A DNA stretch of 64,000 nucleotides from Apis mellifera. Its lineage: Eukaryota; Arthropoda; Insecta; Hymenoptera; Apidae. The notes below the pieces were generated by a model that saw only the letters and a list, made by a program, of their open reading frames with translations, did no database searches and had not been told where the DNA came from. A program made the position numbers and the translations under genes. The stretch is taken from contig NC_037643.1 of assembly GCF_003254395.2 (NCBI RefSeq), positions 14,216,963 through 14,280,962 on the forward strand, read 5' to 3'. Below, one piece after another: positions 50,810-63,921 of this stretch; position 1 is the stretch's first letter; the number at the start of each line of letters is the position of its first letter.

Positions 50810-52708
50810 AATAATGATAATCATAATATAAACGACGCATGGACGTTGTGTAATGGTAGGAAAATGAAAGATATTTGATAAATTATTCTCTTTTTGGTAC
50901 CAAGTAGCTTTTTGACGCTTTGATATGATACTTTCTTTTTAGAAGTAATATTTTTTCTTTGAAAACACGCATTGCCTTTAATATAAAAAAAAAAAAATAA
51001 ATAAATAAAATAAAAAAAAAATAATTCTTGATCTAGATTGCTTCGTGAAAAATTCGAACAACGTAGAAAAAAACATTGTGAAATATTGTGCACCACGTCG
51101 AGAAAAAAAGAATATGATGCGCGATCATAACGCAAAAAGGAAAGTGATCTTTTGTGAAACGAATAATTTATGTATGTGTTAGTTTTTAGGTGTACTACAT
51201 TAAAAGACTATAACACAAGAATGCTTAAAATATGTTAAGCATTGTAATGATTATTATTATTATTATTTATGAATATTTTACTATTGTCGAGATACGTATA
51301 ATGTTTAAAAGGTAATGCGAACAATGTGAAAGTTTAAATAAAAATAAACTTTAAAGATAATTAATTCGTCTTTTTTATATTGTCCAAGCTGTATAATTAA
51401 TTTCAGTTTATAAAAATTAACAAAATTTTTTATGTAAAAATTGTAATAAATAGAAATATTATTTCTTATTACAATTTTTAGATAAAGATATAATATGCTT
51501 ATATTATAGAGTAATATAAAATAGGTTATCACAATTTATTGATTTAGAATTCTTTATTAACAAAATATTTGATTTTCTTATATACATTTATAGATAATTT
51601 GTGTTAAACCATTATAAAATCGTTAATCGTTAAATGCGTTTGCATTTTTCAAAATTATATCATCATAAAAATTTATGCAACAAATAACAAACTAATAATT
51701 GCATAATTTTATCGAATCAAAACTTTGAAAATAATTGCTTTGATTCAAGCGCATTTTTATTTGCACTGATATACTAATATATAAGATACACGAGCGTTTT
51801 AATTTAAATAATTTATATATAAATTTTATTAAATAATAAATAAATTTTATCTATAATAATGAATTATTTAAAAAGCAATAATTCTTAAAACAAATTCTTA
51901 TTTCTAAATTGCAAATTAAATTATTTCATGGAATATAAATAGAATTTAAGAATCACCAACGATTTTTATATATATATATATATAGATATCAACTAAATTC
52001 TTTGATATAAATTATAAATAAATATACATCTTTGATCAATCTAATCTTTCTATTTCATTTTCTGATTTCGTATAAAAAATATATGACGGTAACACGCAAT
52101 ATACAATTTAAAAATAATTATGTACACAGTAGAATCTTATAAATTTTACTTTTATATAGATAAGTGGCACGTTATCCCCAAAAAGAGAGATTTATTATCT
52201 TCTTCTTAATTTTCCCATATATTATTAAAATTTTCTTAATATCTAAATCGAATAAAGATGACTCATAATCTAAGACTTAAATTATAGGTTATTATTTTGG
52301 TATACATTATACTGATTAGATTATCATCAATATTAAAATAAGATAATAAAAAGCACCGACATGATAAACTGATAATAAATATCATAAAAAGAACTACAAC
52401 TGAGATTCAAATCTTGAATGTTTGTCATTTTAAATATCAATTTGATTTAATTTACAAAGGAACTTTTTCATATTAGATTAATTTCATATAGATTAATTCA
52501 ATTTAATTTTTAAAAGTGATATCCTTTTGAGTAAAAAATATAAAATATCTTTAGTTAGATTTCCATCAAAATCTAAATATATTTTAAAATTTGTAATTCT
52601 TGGTCTTTTATGTTTAAGAAAAAAATTTGAGTCAATGATAAAAATTTATATCAAAGTTCCTTCTTTGTCTAGAAGATCTTTTGAAATGAAATTGTAATTT
52701 ATGCAATT
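49761..52708. other. small HSP 3' UTR and intergenic DNA before nischarin
   Basis: The small HSP (+) and nischarin (-) genes converge here. Long T runs (49898-49924, 50085-50132) follow the HSP stop. The first + strand AATAAA is at 50218-50223 and others follow near 50996-51010, so the 3' UTR is at least about 450 bases. From 51.2 kb on the DNA is very AT-rich. A - strand AATAAA at about 52189-52194 could end the nischarin transcript. No gene is visible. Confidence 0.5.
50218..50223 (+). terminator. poly(A) signal AATAAA of the small HSP gene
   Basis: First canonical hexamer after the small HSP stop codon, 458 bases downstream. Later hexamers exist, so alternative 3' ends are possible. Confidence 0.4.
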
Positions 52709-54619
52709 CTATATATTTGGAATCTCTGCAGAAAATAAAGGTGCATCTGAAGCTGTGAATGTAGGTGATTTTCCTTCTCTTGCAATGCGTAATGCTTGAT
52801 GAACAGAAACAGTATCTAATTCCTTTTGATTTGGTTTTTCATTATCTAAACAAATATCTGCCGCTCTTTTTCCAAACGGTTCTAATACTTTTACTCTATA
52901 ATCGACAATTGTTGACACTGGATTGCCAGTTAATCTTAAATTTTCCAAACAAGGTAAATGACCAATATTCTTTACCTCTTCGATCTTTTCGATACGATTG
53001 CAACTTACGTCTAGACCTTCTAATGAATACAATTTTGAGAAACTCGATAATGAAGTTAATTTGTTTTGAGACAAATCGATATACACTATATAACCAAGTT
53101 TCGTATGCAAATCATCGGGTAAAGTTGTGAAATTATTCGATGCTAAATACAATTGAGACAATCTCGGTAATAAAGTGATGTTAGAAATTTCAGAGAGTAG
53201 ATTATTATTTAATGTTAAACATTCTATTTGTGGTAATAATTTAATTGCTTCATCTATAACTTCTATTCGATTATCACTAAGATCTAGATGAGTGACTTTA
53301 AACCAAATATGGGAATCGTTCGCGTTTTCAATTGTTTTATGTACTTCTTCGCACATTGCTAATTCAACGATATTTCTAAGCTTTGTATTGTTCACTTTTA
53401 AATATTTCACTGTATCTCGAAGATTGCCCATATGATATATCTTGTCCATTGGATATTGATTAATGGTTAGATTCTCTATGTTCTTGAAACTTGTTAATTC
53501 AATGGACAATGCTGATGAATAAATATTGCTGGTTCTATAAGGTTCTGAACTTCCTTCAATGATCAGACCAGTTAAATGAGAATTAAAGTCCAAGACATGA
53601 CTGAAATCATATTTTTTATCAACCACTTCGATTGGTGGACAAGGTTGTTTTAATCTCTCACTGATTGCATATAGCTGCAAAAAAATAATTATATCTCATC
53701 TGTACGTATAAAATAGATACTATTACAAAAATGTATGAATAATTTAAATATATAATCACCTGAACTGGATTAAATTTGTGACTCTTGGACTTCTGTAATA
53801 AACTATTTCCTTCTATAAAAAATTCTAAAGCCATACTCTGTAGTAGGAAAAATATATCATATATATGCATATCAAGAAATACAGCTAATTCTCTAGGCAT
53901 TGCTTTTTTCAAATAGTTGTATACTTCATTTAAATAAATTTCTAAGCTTAATCTACGCTTTTCTACAAAAGCTTCACATTTATTTCCAATAAGCTTCTTT
54001 GGTGGCAATATATCTTTCTTAACATAATTCTCTAAGACAAGTTTATCGTGAAGTTCAGCAAAATCATTGTATCTAAAAATACAAATATAAATATATCAAA
54101 TTTATTTTTTATTTCAAATGGATTTATGATATAATTTCATAATTTTTCAATATATGAAAATAATATATGAAAAAAACTTTATGATAAAGCAATTATTAAA
54201 GATTCATTTAAAGAAAGAAATATAAATATAAGTTAATATAGTATATATTTAATATTTTTTTTTTTAGCAATAAATTTTGAACAATATAAAAATAATTGAT
54301 CACATTCATTTTTTAAAATATGCATAATTTAATATATAAAATAAAAATATCAGAAAGGTGTATCAAATAATATAACCAAATAATTTTATAACCAAAAATA
54401 TTGAATAAATGAGGAATAAATAGATATTAAAAGATTTATCAAGATAAGAAATAAAAAATAAAAAGTTGTTCACGATGAATCAGAAATTTACCTGTGCTTC
54501 ACAGTCCATTTGATTGAAGCAATCCTAACCTCGATGCAATAATAAGTAATACCTTCGACAGTGTCAGCTGATGGAATTTTAATGTGCACATTTTCCTGAT
54601 TCAACAAAAGACATGCCAT
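52709..54619 (-). CDS. nischarin-like protein, PX domain plus leucine-rich repeats, 3 exons
   Basis: Exons 54492-54619, 53760-54072 and 52709-53674 join in phase (1407 bases) into 468 residues. Nischarin is an endosome- and membrane-associated protein that binds phosphoinositides through its PX domain and modulates integrin alpha5, Rac/PAK and Rab signalling. The PX domain (about residues 10-120) shows WTVKHRYNDFAELHDKL and the DILPPKKLIGN loop. A helical segment follows, then SDS22-like leucine-rich repeats (about 273-400) with units such as THLDLSDNRIEVID and EGLDVSCNRIEKIEEVKNIG. The cap CLENLRLTGNPV...DYRVKVLEPFGKRA and the KELDTV block are conserved with vertebrate nischarin. I start at 54619 (MACLLLNQ) because similarity to the PX domain begins there; an in-frame ATG at 54724 would add 35 residues. 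The protein ends soon after the repeats, whereas the human long form has about 1500 residues. Confidence 0.9.
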
Positions 54620-55212
54620 TCTTTCAAAATGTTTTGGCAATCGTCGAGTATAGACGTGACAAGAATTGGTAGTCGATTGGACCAAGAGGTTATCCCGGAT
54701 CAAGACGAGAGCTGTCAATATCAACTGTTTTATATCAGAGGGAGGGATGTCTCTTATCCATTTGGTGCATTGTGTACTCTTCTCAAACCTACCGCGTTGC
54801 TTTTTTTAGTGTTCCTTTACTCAGAATGAAATAAAATGTTAGTATATGAATGTTCATGTTTAATGTGTAGTATACTTGGCAGAAAAACTTACACCGTGCT
54901 ACCACCTCGCGCTCGAATTAAGAAAAGTACTGACCCGAGACAGATTGTACGCTCCGCTATTCTTTATAACAGAGGTGCTCAGATTCGTTATTATTAAATA
55001 TTTTTTTTAGTTGTATCATTGTTATATTATTTATAATTTTTATAGTATTAATATTAGTATAGATAAATATAAGTTAAAATTTTTACTCGTATAATTTAAA
55101 ATTTTTATTATTATTTTATTATTATATTAGTTTTTTATTATTTTATTATTATATTATAATTTTATTGATTATATTAGGATTTCTTTTTATATTTTTTAAA
55201 TATATTACGTCA

Positions 55213-55251
<39 letters not shown>

Positions 55252-58200
55252 CTTATATTATAGATATTAAATTGTCAAAAAATTATTAAAAAAATATATA
55301 TATAAATATAATTTGCAATAAAATGAGTAACATATAAATTGACCTTGTTTTATATCAAATTAATCGCTGTTGAATGTGTTTCATGATTCATAATATTATT
55401 AATAAACAAATTACTGATAACAGAGATTAAATATTCACTTTCATTATCGCTTCTAAAGCAATATATTTTTTTATTTTCAATTTGTTATATTTCTATAAAG
55501 TAAAATTAAATTTAAAATAAAGAAATTATATATATATATAATTATTAATTATTACATTAATTTATAAATAAAAAATTAAATATTTATATGTATATTTAAT
55601 TACTAATTAATTTTGCATATGTTTATTATATAATATATTAGTTCATAATAAAATTTATAAAAATTCTTATTTAGATTTAAAAGATAGTCTTGTTCCTTTA
55701 TAGTGGCAGGTCGTATTGCTATCAAATGGATGAACGCGCCCATTCACGATGGTTCTCATTGGTGACAACCTGTTGCTGCAATGGCGTAATCAAAATTTTG
55801 TGGATATAATTTGTAATCGATGTCTGTGTCTAGTGTTTAATAAATATATATTTTGGTAGAATTTTTTTTTCTAATTTTTCATTTTTATTTTGTGTTCATA
55901 TATTTATTTGTAATTATATATACAATATGATATTAAATACAATATAAATTAGATAATTAAAATATAAAAAAAATATAAACTAAACATTTTAATATTCTTT
56001 TAACAAACAAAAGATAGTGATTAAAAAGCTTAAATTTAAAACTATATACTTATAAAGTATCGATTTAATTAGTTTGATTTGAACATACATATTTTATATT
56101 TTAAATGTATATATTTTAGTCATATTTGATTAAAATATGAATAAGAAATATTAAATATATATATTTACAATAATAATATAATTTAATAATATATTCAATA
56201 TTCAGGAAAAAAATCCTAGAATATACGCAAAATAAAAAGAACCAAATAAAATTTTTAATAGCTGCGTCAGCTATTGTCTTATAATTTTCGAATACCATAA
56301 ATCGAACAACTAACTATTAACCATTAACATCGAATTCCAATTTTCCAATATTCATATATTTTTTTGAAAAGTTCTTTGAAGTTTAGATTCTAAAAATAAG
56401 GAATATCTTTTGTTACTAGCAAACTTTTTTAAATTTAATATCAAGTTTTTCTACTTTATGATCTTTTTTTATAATCTTATTCTGGTTTACGTTTCATGTA
56501 TCGTAAAACACATGAGCGTCACATTGTCTTCGGAGGACGTTTATAGAGATCTGAAAGGAATACCTGTGAGAACCAAGATAGAGTAAGAGGCAAGCGAAAC
56601 GATATAAATCGCGTAAAACAACCCAAGCGACAGGGAATTTTCTTTTCAGTAGGATATCGGCGTATTTACGCCACTGCAAATCGGTGGATGCTGCGTCAGG
56701 AGCAATGGCGGCACTAGCTTACCTGGCCAGTACCTATCCTCCTCCCCTCCTGTTCGTATCGTCGTCACGTTCCTCAGGGCAACCCAACGAACCTGTTGCC
56801 CGTTCTCATCCAGTATCGTGTCGCTTTCACGACGATCGTGTGCGGTTCATTGCGGCTGTTCTGCTTTAAAAGTTGACTTCAATAAAATCGTTTACAAAAT
56901 TTCGAAGAATTCTTTTCGTGTTTAACGATTCGTGTTTAACTGTGATTTTCCATAAAAGTACTTTTTTTTTCTCAACTGAATTGCACATGGCATATCGTGA
57001 ATCGATTCAACGACTTTATATATACAATGATTTGAAACGTCGACTATTGTCAAGGATTATGTTGTTAGTGAACTATTCAGTGATTGGCGCCTTTGGCAAT
57101 TTGTCACGGCGCGCATGTCTTGTGTGAAGTTTGAGAAACTTCTTCTCTGTGCATCATGATCGGTAAATTGAATATTTCGAAAATGATGATTTTACGCGAA
57201 AAGAAGTATCGATTGATTTCTTTGAAAATGAATGAGAGTGTACGAGGATTAAAAAATTTTAAGGATTGTATCGTAATTTCATGATTTCGATAGAAAATGA
57301 TTTTCTTGTTTCTATCTTTATATAGTGTCAACGATGATATACAAGTGCTATTAGTGAAATTTTAAAATGGATGCGGTGATAAATGAATCTTTTCGTTATT
57401 TGATTGTGAATCTACACAGAATTTAATTTCTTTATTGTGAAATTGTGTATCAATGAAAAAATTTTATAATTTGAAAGATTATTGTGCTTTATTAATGAAA
57501 CATTATATATGAAAATTTTCTAGGGATATAAATCACGAATTTTATTATAATTATTCGCGTAATATTATTTGCATAATTGATTAATTAAAACATAATACCG
57601 TGCCATAAGTTTCAACTGATACATTCACATGTTGTAATTAGCATCTCCATGGGAAATGATTTCTCTTGAGTCCTGTTGTAATTCCAACAATATTTTTCAC
57701 TCACATAACCTAATATTTTTCAATTATTGTAAATAACTATTTTAAATATGAATTACTATAAATATAGTAATTCTAAAGTAAATTAATTCAAAATTTATTC
57801 TTTCCTTATATTTATATTTTGACTTTAATGTTATGATATAAAATTTTTGATTTCTATTAAATTCATTTCGATGAAAATAAGTCTTAAAGGATAAATTCAT
57901 AAAGAACCTATAACCATTCTTTATATGAATTAAAATAATCTAACGGGTCATAATCTAACTTAAACTTATCGTGTGCACGTGTGAAATACAGTGAAATAAA
58001 ATACCGAGTGAATTACGTTGATTATCTTTGGACGACCATTACTCTTGCAATATCATCCAAATATTGTGACTTGAACTATGGTGAGTTTAACGTATACTTA
58101 TATACTAAAAGTCTTAAATATCGATGACGTGTACTTTAGGTTTATTCAGAATAGAAGTAACGCTTAGCTTTGTTACATTTAAATGATAGTAAAAAAAATC

Positions 58201-59119
58201 AAATTATGAAATTTATCTTTGACTTTTATATAAAAATATGAAAGTATATATAGTAATATTTCTTAATTTTTTTTTCTTTTTGAACATCTTATTTATATCG
58301 CGTTTACGATCAACATAAAATAGAGTAATATAAACATCAACCAGTCGATTGGTGCAAATCGATTCGTTGGTTGGAGAAAAGGAACGAGACGTGTACAACG
58401 TAAAACATGTTGAACGTGTCGTGATTAAGGGGAAACCAACGCGTGACAAAATGTCGAGATATTTAGCAAAGCGTGCGACGGCCTCGTGACTCATAACCTC
58501 GAGAGAACGACTCTCAGGCAGGTAGGCATTTCAGTAGTGGGCGTTCTCTCGAATTCTTGTCTTATCGTTAGCATTCGACCGTGATGTGGAAATTTTTATT
58601 CGATTATCGATTATAGGAACAATGTAGATATTTTTAAAATAATTATTCGATTTCATATATAGATATATGCTATTATGCATTGCATAAATTATGCTTCTTA
58701 TAATAATTTCATAATAATAAATACACGTAGATATATATGATTAAATTTTGAACGTTAACGAAAGTGAAGTTAATTAAAATAAATTTCTAAAACTGAAAAA
58801 AGTGGATAGAATTAAGAAATATCGAGACAATTTCTCAAAGAGAACTAATGAAAAATATATTTTCAATGATATTCAGAAGTATATAATTCAGAAGTACATA
58901 AATATTCCAGTTTCGTGACTTCTTTCAAAAATAGAATATTTGAAAATGAAAGTTTGACAGAAATTATAAACGTAAACGTATTACACCACGGTATTATTAA
59001 CCTGAAAAGTAACAACAGAACATTGTTAGGTAGGGGCGAGTAGATCCGACTAAGCATGCGCACACATGTAGAAAACGGTGTGAGCGGATGATAACGAAGA
59101 GGAGGATGATCGTGGAGAA
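54620..59119. other. intergenic region right of nischarin
   Basis: The nischarin promoter should lie within the first few hundred bases. From 54.95 to 56.5 kb the DNA is extremely AT-rich with TA repeats (55217-55250), interrupted by one GC-richer island at 55690-55800. Another island at 56.5-57.15 kb contains an initiator-like TCAGT near 57080. At 58078-58086 there is ATG followed by the consensus donor GTGAGT, so an untranslated first exon could end there. No protein family is recognised. Confidence 0.4.
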
Positions 59120-59174
59120 TGGTGGCTGCTATGAGGCCGTTCGTCCAGGCAGAAGCTGAGACCGCAACCAAAGG
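59120..59174 (+). CDS. possible first coding exon of an unidentified gene
   Basis: An ATG in good context (gagaATGG) opens 18 codons (MVAAMRPFVQAEAETATK) plus one base and ends at a consensus donor AAAG|GTGAGT. The surroundings are GC-richer and there is upstream CpG content, as for a promoter-proximal exon. No continuing exon in the matching phase is found: the acceptor at 63338 would give an in-frame stop within six codons. The next exon may lie outside the window, or this may be untranslated. I do not recognise the peptide. Confidence 0.3.
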
Positions 59175-62100
59175 TGAGTGGCCGCTCTCTTCTCCGTGGA
59201 ATGTGTTGCGTCGTCTCTCGATTCTGCGGACAATTCGGATTATCGAGTTTCCGTTCTCTCATCAATTATTATTTCTTTTTTTCTCCGTTGTTTACTAATT
59301 ATTATTATTATCAAAAGATAATTGATTTAAGAGGGGAAAATTGGTTTCTATTTTCTATTTTATTTGAATAAATTAATTAAACGCATAATAATTATCTGAT
59401 GCAAGGGAATTAAATTTTTGATTGAATATTAAACTTGACTTGAATTTCGTGCAAAAATTTTCATCTCTGGAAGGGAAATATTTCATTACTTAGATGTAAA
59501 TTTCTAGGTGCATGCGAAGTTTTCAATTTAAGTGCACACGTGAATATTATATAGCATTCACGAGCAAATTTAATTTTTAACCGTCGACAAAGATCTTAAA
59601 AATTAAACAGCACGTCTAGCAAAATTATTACACAGAACATGAAATGAAAAAAAATTTTAATCCAAATAGATATATTTCCGTGCAAATATGAATCCGTCTA
59701 ATTATCAGAATACGGATAAAAGCAAGGTAGAGAGTTTCTCTTACTTTCATCCGGCCGGTCGAGAAGAACTAAAATTGCATAACGAGCTTGCAACTTACTG
59801 TGAAGAAAACAAAACTCTCCACCGATGCGCTCGTTGCAGGTGCAGTTTACGCATGGAAATTTCTCTTCTTTGCCTTGGCGTGAGATTTCGTTCAGAGAAT
59901 CTCTTTTCTCAGAGTTCTAAGAATCGCGCTTTTTGTCACTTACTCTTCATTATTCCGCGAAGACTAAGACTGCAGGAAAGGTAATCTTGCGAACAAAAGT
60001 TGATGAATAAGACTTTAATTGAGCTGACGCTGAATCGCGTTAGTCGCATCTGAATGTTTCGAGAATAATTTAACAGTTTCTTTCTTTTTTTTTCAAAATA
60101 ATTCCTTCAACATTCTCACGATATTAACACGCTTTGAGAAAATTTGACTTTTCTCCTGAAAAAGAAAATCCAAATAAATAATTTTAATTGAAATTAAAAA
60201 AATATAAAACTGCTTTTATCGTAACAAGTTTTTGGAAGAATTTATTCGTAAACCTTCGAAATTTATATTAAGATTCGTAAAAATTACGAAATTTTAATCT
60301 TTGTAGATAAATAAAGTTCATCGCTCTAAACTTTGTCAGTCGCATATTTTTCTTTCAAAATTTTACAAAATATTTCGATATTATGCTTCACGAATTAAAT
60401 CGTTCAATTTGTTTAAAAAATTTATCTGAAAAAATATTTTGATTTTCCTTCCTCGCAAATTGTATCAAATTATTGGCTGCTCGACTGATAAAACGTCGAT
60501 CACATTTCAATAACCTTTATCCCCTATTCTATTCTCCGCCCTCGAAAAACGAAATTAATATATTGGACCGATCGGATCAAGCCGGATCGAAGCCGTATCC
60601 GATTGTATCGGTGAAATCGGCGAGCAGCAGTTTAAACGGGGCAGCTTGTTGCGTACAATCAGCCGGGAGAGTTGGTGGTGTTTCAACGAGTGTGTATCCT
60701 TATCGACGTGCAATGTCCGCATCGATGCCGTGCCACATAATCGCCTTTCGCGGCCGGCCGCACTGAGTCGGTAACAAGCGTTGACAGCGCGCCGCGCCAA
60801 TTTTTCTACGCCGGTAAAGTGTTGCAACGCAAATTAGAGGCGAGCCACGCGGCTCTCTGGAACGCGATTACGCGTGAGACACGAAGGGACAAGACAGACG
60901 AGATTTAAAATTGGGATTGACGAGGAGTCGGCCACGACCACGAGGAGGAACGAGAACGAGAGAATTTTTCCTTGCGAGATTTGCCAGACGCGTTTCTTTC
61001 CGAAGAAGATTTAGAGGTTATGTTCGTATCATGATTTTTACGATGCTGTATTTCACGGTGTGCTACGATTTTTCTATTATCGTTGATCGTTTTGTTTCTT
61101 TTGGATTGTAAGTGGTGTTTTTCGCGTTGTTCTTTTCGAGGAGAGAACGAAAAAAGTTTAACAGTTTTGTCGACGAGTAGAAACATTGTTGGCTGGCGGA
61201 GAGATTCGAATCATGAATGAAGTAACGGCAATCTAAATTTGTCGAATTTGCGTGAAACGCGTTTTCCAGGAGATTGATCGACTCGAATTATGCATGCATA
61301 TGGAGATTGAGCACTTGATTCTCGATTATGCAAATTCTCATTTGGCCTCGAAGAGACACGTTACACGTACGCGAACCGAACAATTATAACCGTAATATCG
61401 ACATCGAATATGCAGTCATATGAATATACACGTAAGTAAATTTTTGTTCGTTGAAACTTTTTTTTCCAATTTTTCAATTTGTCGTGAAAAAAGTTCGATC
61501 ATAAGTTGAAACGATAAACCATTCTCGTATATAATACGAGTCAAATTATTTTCTTTATATCGTTTGACATCGCGCAAATCCTTCCCATCATCATTCTTCT
61601 TCCAATCCAACTTGACCCACTTGCCAATCTTCATCCTCTATTTTCTCCTCGTCAACTTTCCCTCGGTTCGAAAAAGCCGAACGATTCCCACGATTCGCGC
61701 GCATAGTTCGTCTCGGGATATCCTTTCTTCCTCTCGATCTCTTTCTCCCGAGATCGAGGGTGCATCATTGACAATATACGAATACTACAATTTGCCTCTG
61801 CAAATTCAGCGCGTTTCCAGCCAAACGATTCACCGTTCTTGTTTCGCTTTGATCTCGCATAAACGAGATTCCTCTTTCCATCCGTTTTCCAACTTCCTTC
61901 GGATATCGGCCCGTGTATATCTGCGCATGAAAATCTTAAGATGGGCGGGTCGCAGCTAATTTTCTGTTCCGTTACGTAGATTGGATAATCGAGAAAATTC
62001 ATCTTCCTTCGGAGAAAAATATTTTCGGATCGGTTAATAAATTTTGTTTCTTTAAGAAGATCAATTATAATATTTACGTATAAATTTTTTTTTAATAAGT

Positions 62101-62260
62101 GAATAGTGTGATTTTAATACGAAAATTTACAAAAATTATTATTTCTCTTATGTAAATGATTTAAACAAACGAGTGAATATTATAAATTCGTAAAATAATA
62201 TTTACGATAATCAGTGAAGAATAAACGTCGCAACAATTCGAAATCGACTTTTTGACACGA

Positions 62261-62497
62261 ATCTTTCGCTCGAGATCCTAACCTCTCATCGCATTGTGAA
62301 TTTTTTTTTTTTTTTAAATTTAACCAAATTTAAACGAGAATAGAGAAGTTTGAGCAAAGTTTATCCCCAATTCGGTTAAATCTTTCGCTCGAAATCCTAA
62401 CCTCTCATTGCATCGTGAATTTTTTTTTTTTTTAAATTTAACCAAATTTAAACGAGAATAGAGAAGTTTGAGCAAAGTTTATCCCCGATTCGGTTAA
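62261..62497. repeat. 119-bp direct tandem duplication
   Basis: Copy 1 (62261-62379) and copy 2 (62380-62497) both start ATCTTTCGCTCG and end TTCGGTTAA. They differ by four transitions and one base in the internal T run, which indicates a fairly recent duplication. No open frame or transposon end is associated with it. Confidence 0.95.
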
Positions 62498-63851
62498 ATC
62501 TTCCGGAAGGCTCGACTTGAAAACTTAAATTCCGAAATTTGCGAGAAATAATATCGCGAGAAACTTTCTCGAAATATATATATATATATATATATACTCG
62601 AGCAAAAGTAGCAAAGAGAGAATAAAGAATCGAAAGAATTTCCGTGAGGGATCCACGGCATAATAAAATTTGTCATTTTCACGGCGGAGATTTTTCTCGG
62701 AGAATCTTGGGGGAACAAAAGGATCCACGGAGATATATATCTATATATATATATCGGGATTGATGGGAAGGTTGGAAGTTGCGGGAAATGGGATCCGTCA
62801 GAGGCCGGCGGGGTCTCTCTGGTGACGGCGAGTGGTGGCGCAGGTGTTGCCACGATGAATATCGACCAACTCTTTTCCCGTGCATACGTTTCTGTTTCAA
62901 CATTTTTCCGCACCGTGCCGTTATCGATCCCCACCACTCGCTAAATTGGATGTTCGATTCCCTTCCGCCAATTAACCGAATTAACCGACTCTTTTTTTTT
63001 TATTCCATCGGTTTCGTTGAAAGCACTCGAAAATGCATTCCTTTTTTTTTTTCTTCTCTTTTCTTTTCTGCGGGATAGGATAAATAGAATACGTGGATGA
63101 ATTTTTTACTTCGATGTAAAAAAAAAAAAAAAAAGAACTCTATCTCGTCGATTATTCAAAAAGTAAAATATTTTAAAATCTTATCGTATATAATGGAAAG
63201 TGTATTTAATTGAATATTAAAGTGTTAATTAATTCGATAATTTTTATAATATAAAAATTTGTCTCGATTTCTATTTTACGAAATAATTAAAATAAATAAT
63301 TAATATTAAATAATTAAAAAAAAAATAATAATTTCAGGAATTCACGGTTGGTGATAATAATAATGGAAGAGGTTTTCCGCAAGTTACTGGCCGCGAATCC
63401 GCGGATATCCTAGGCTTGCAAGAGGCTTTGGATTGAAATCGTTCCAAGATCGTGGATGTAGAAGTTAAACCGCACGATCCGTTACTATAAGTAATATTGG
63501 TTTAAGTAAGATTGAATTTCGACGAGGAATACGAAGCTTTTCCCTTGATAAATGAACTTTTGAAAATTGAATCGAAATTATAATATCCTCTCCCGATTAA
63601 TAAGCAAACCATTTCTATTTATCCTTTTCTTTTTTTTTTTTCAGTAAGATACACGACGAATAAATATTTCTATGATTCTCCACGAATTACTCGATTGAGA
63701 TTGTAAAAAAAATTGATTTTTGAAATTTAAAAAAATTCGTATGATTCGATTTATAAAATCGAATTTTATAATAAATAATCTATTTCGATGTTCAACAGTT
63801 GTGCAGTTCTTTTCTGCAATTCTGGAAACGCGACAATTGTTATTCGATCGT

Positions 63852-63852
<1 letters not shown>

Positions 63853-63918
<66 letters not shown>
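63853..63918. repeat. (AG)33 microsatellite
   Basis: A pure 66-base AG dinucleotide run, likely length-polymorphic. GAGA-type runs can also bind GAGA factor in insects, but nothing here shows that it does. Confidence 0.97.

Positions 63919-63921
<3 letters not shown>

Noticed and set aside
53675..53680. ATG at 53680 as start of a separate leucine-rich-repeat protein
   Set aside because: The ATG lies within the acceptor region of intron 2 of nischarin; the PX-encoding exons join in phase to the exon starting at 53674.
56684..56869. 61-codon frame beginning MDAASGAMAALAYLAS
   Set aside because: It has an Ala-rich hydrophobic start but not a convincing signal peptide. It ends without a splice donor and matches no known family.
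59688..59984. 98-codon + strand frame beginning MNPSNYQNTDKSK
   Set aside because: Composition is less simple than most chance frames, but I see no family motif, no splice context that fits the exon candidate at 59174, and no conserved pattern. Kept as a chance frame pending transcript data.
63338..63436. Coding continuation of the 59174 exon candidate
   Set aside because: Joining in the required phase gives an in-frame TGA after five codons, so this segment cannot be the next coding exon.
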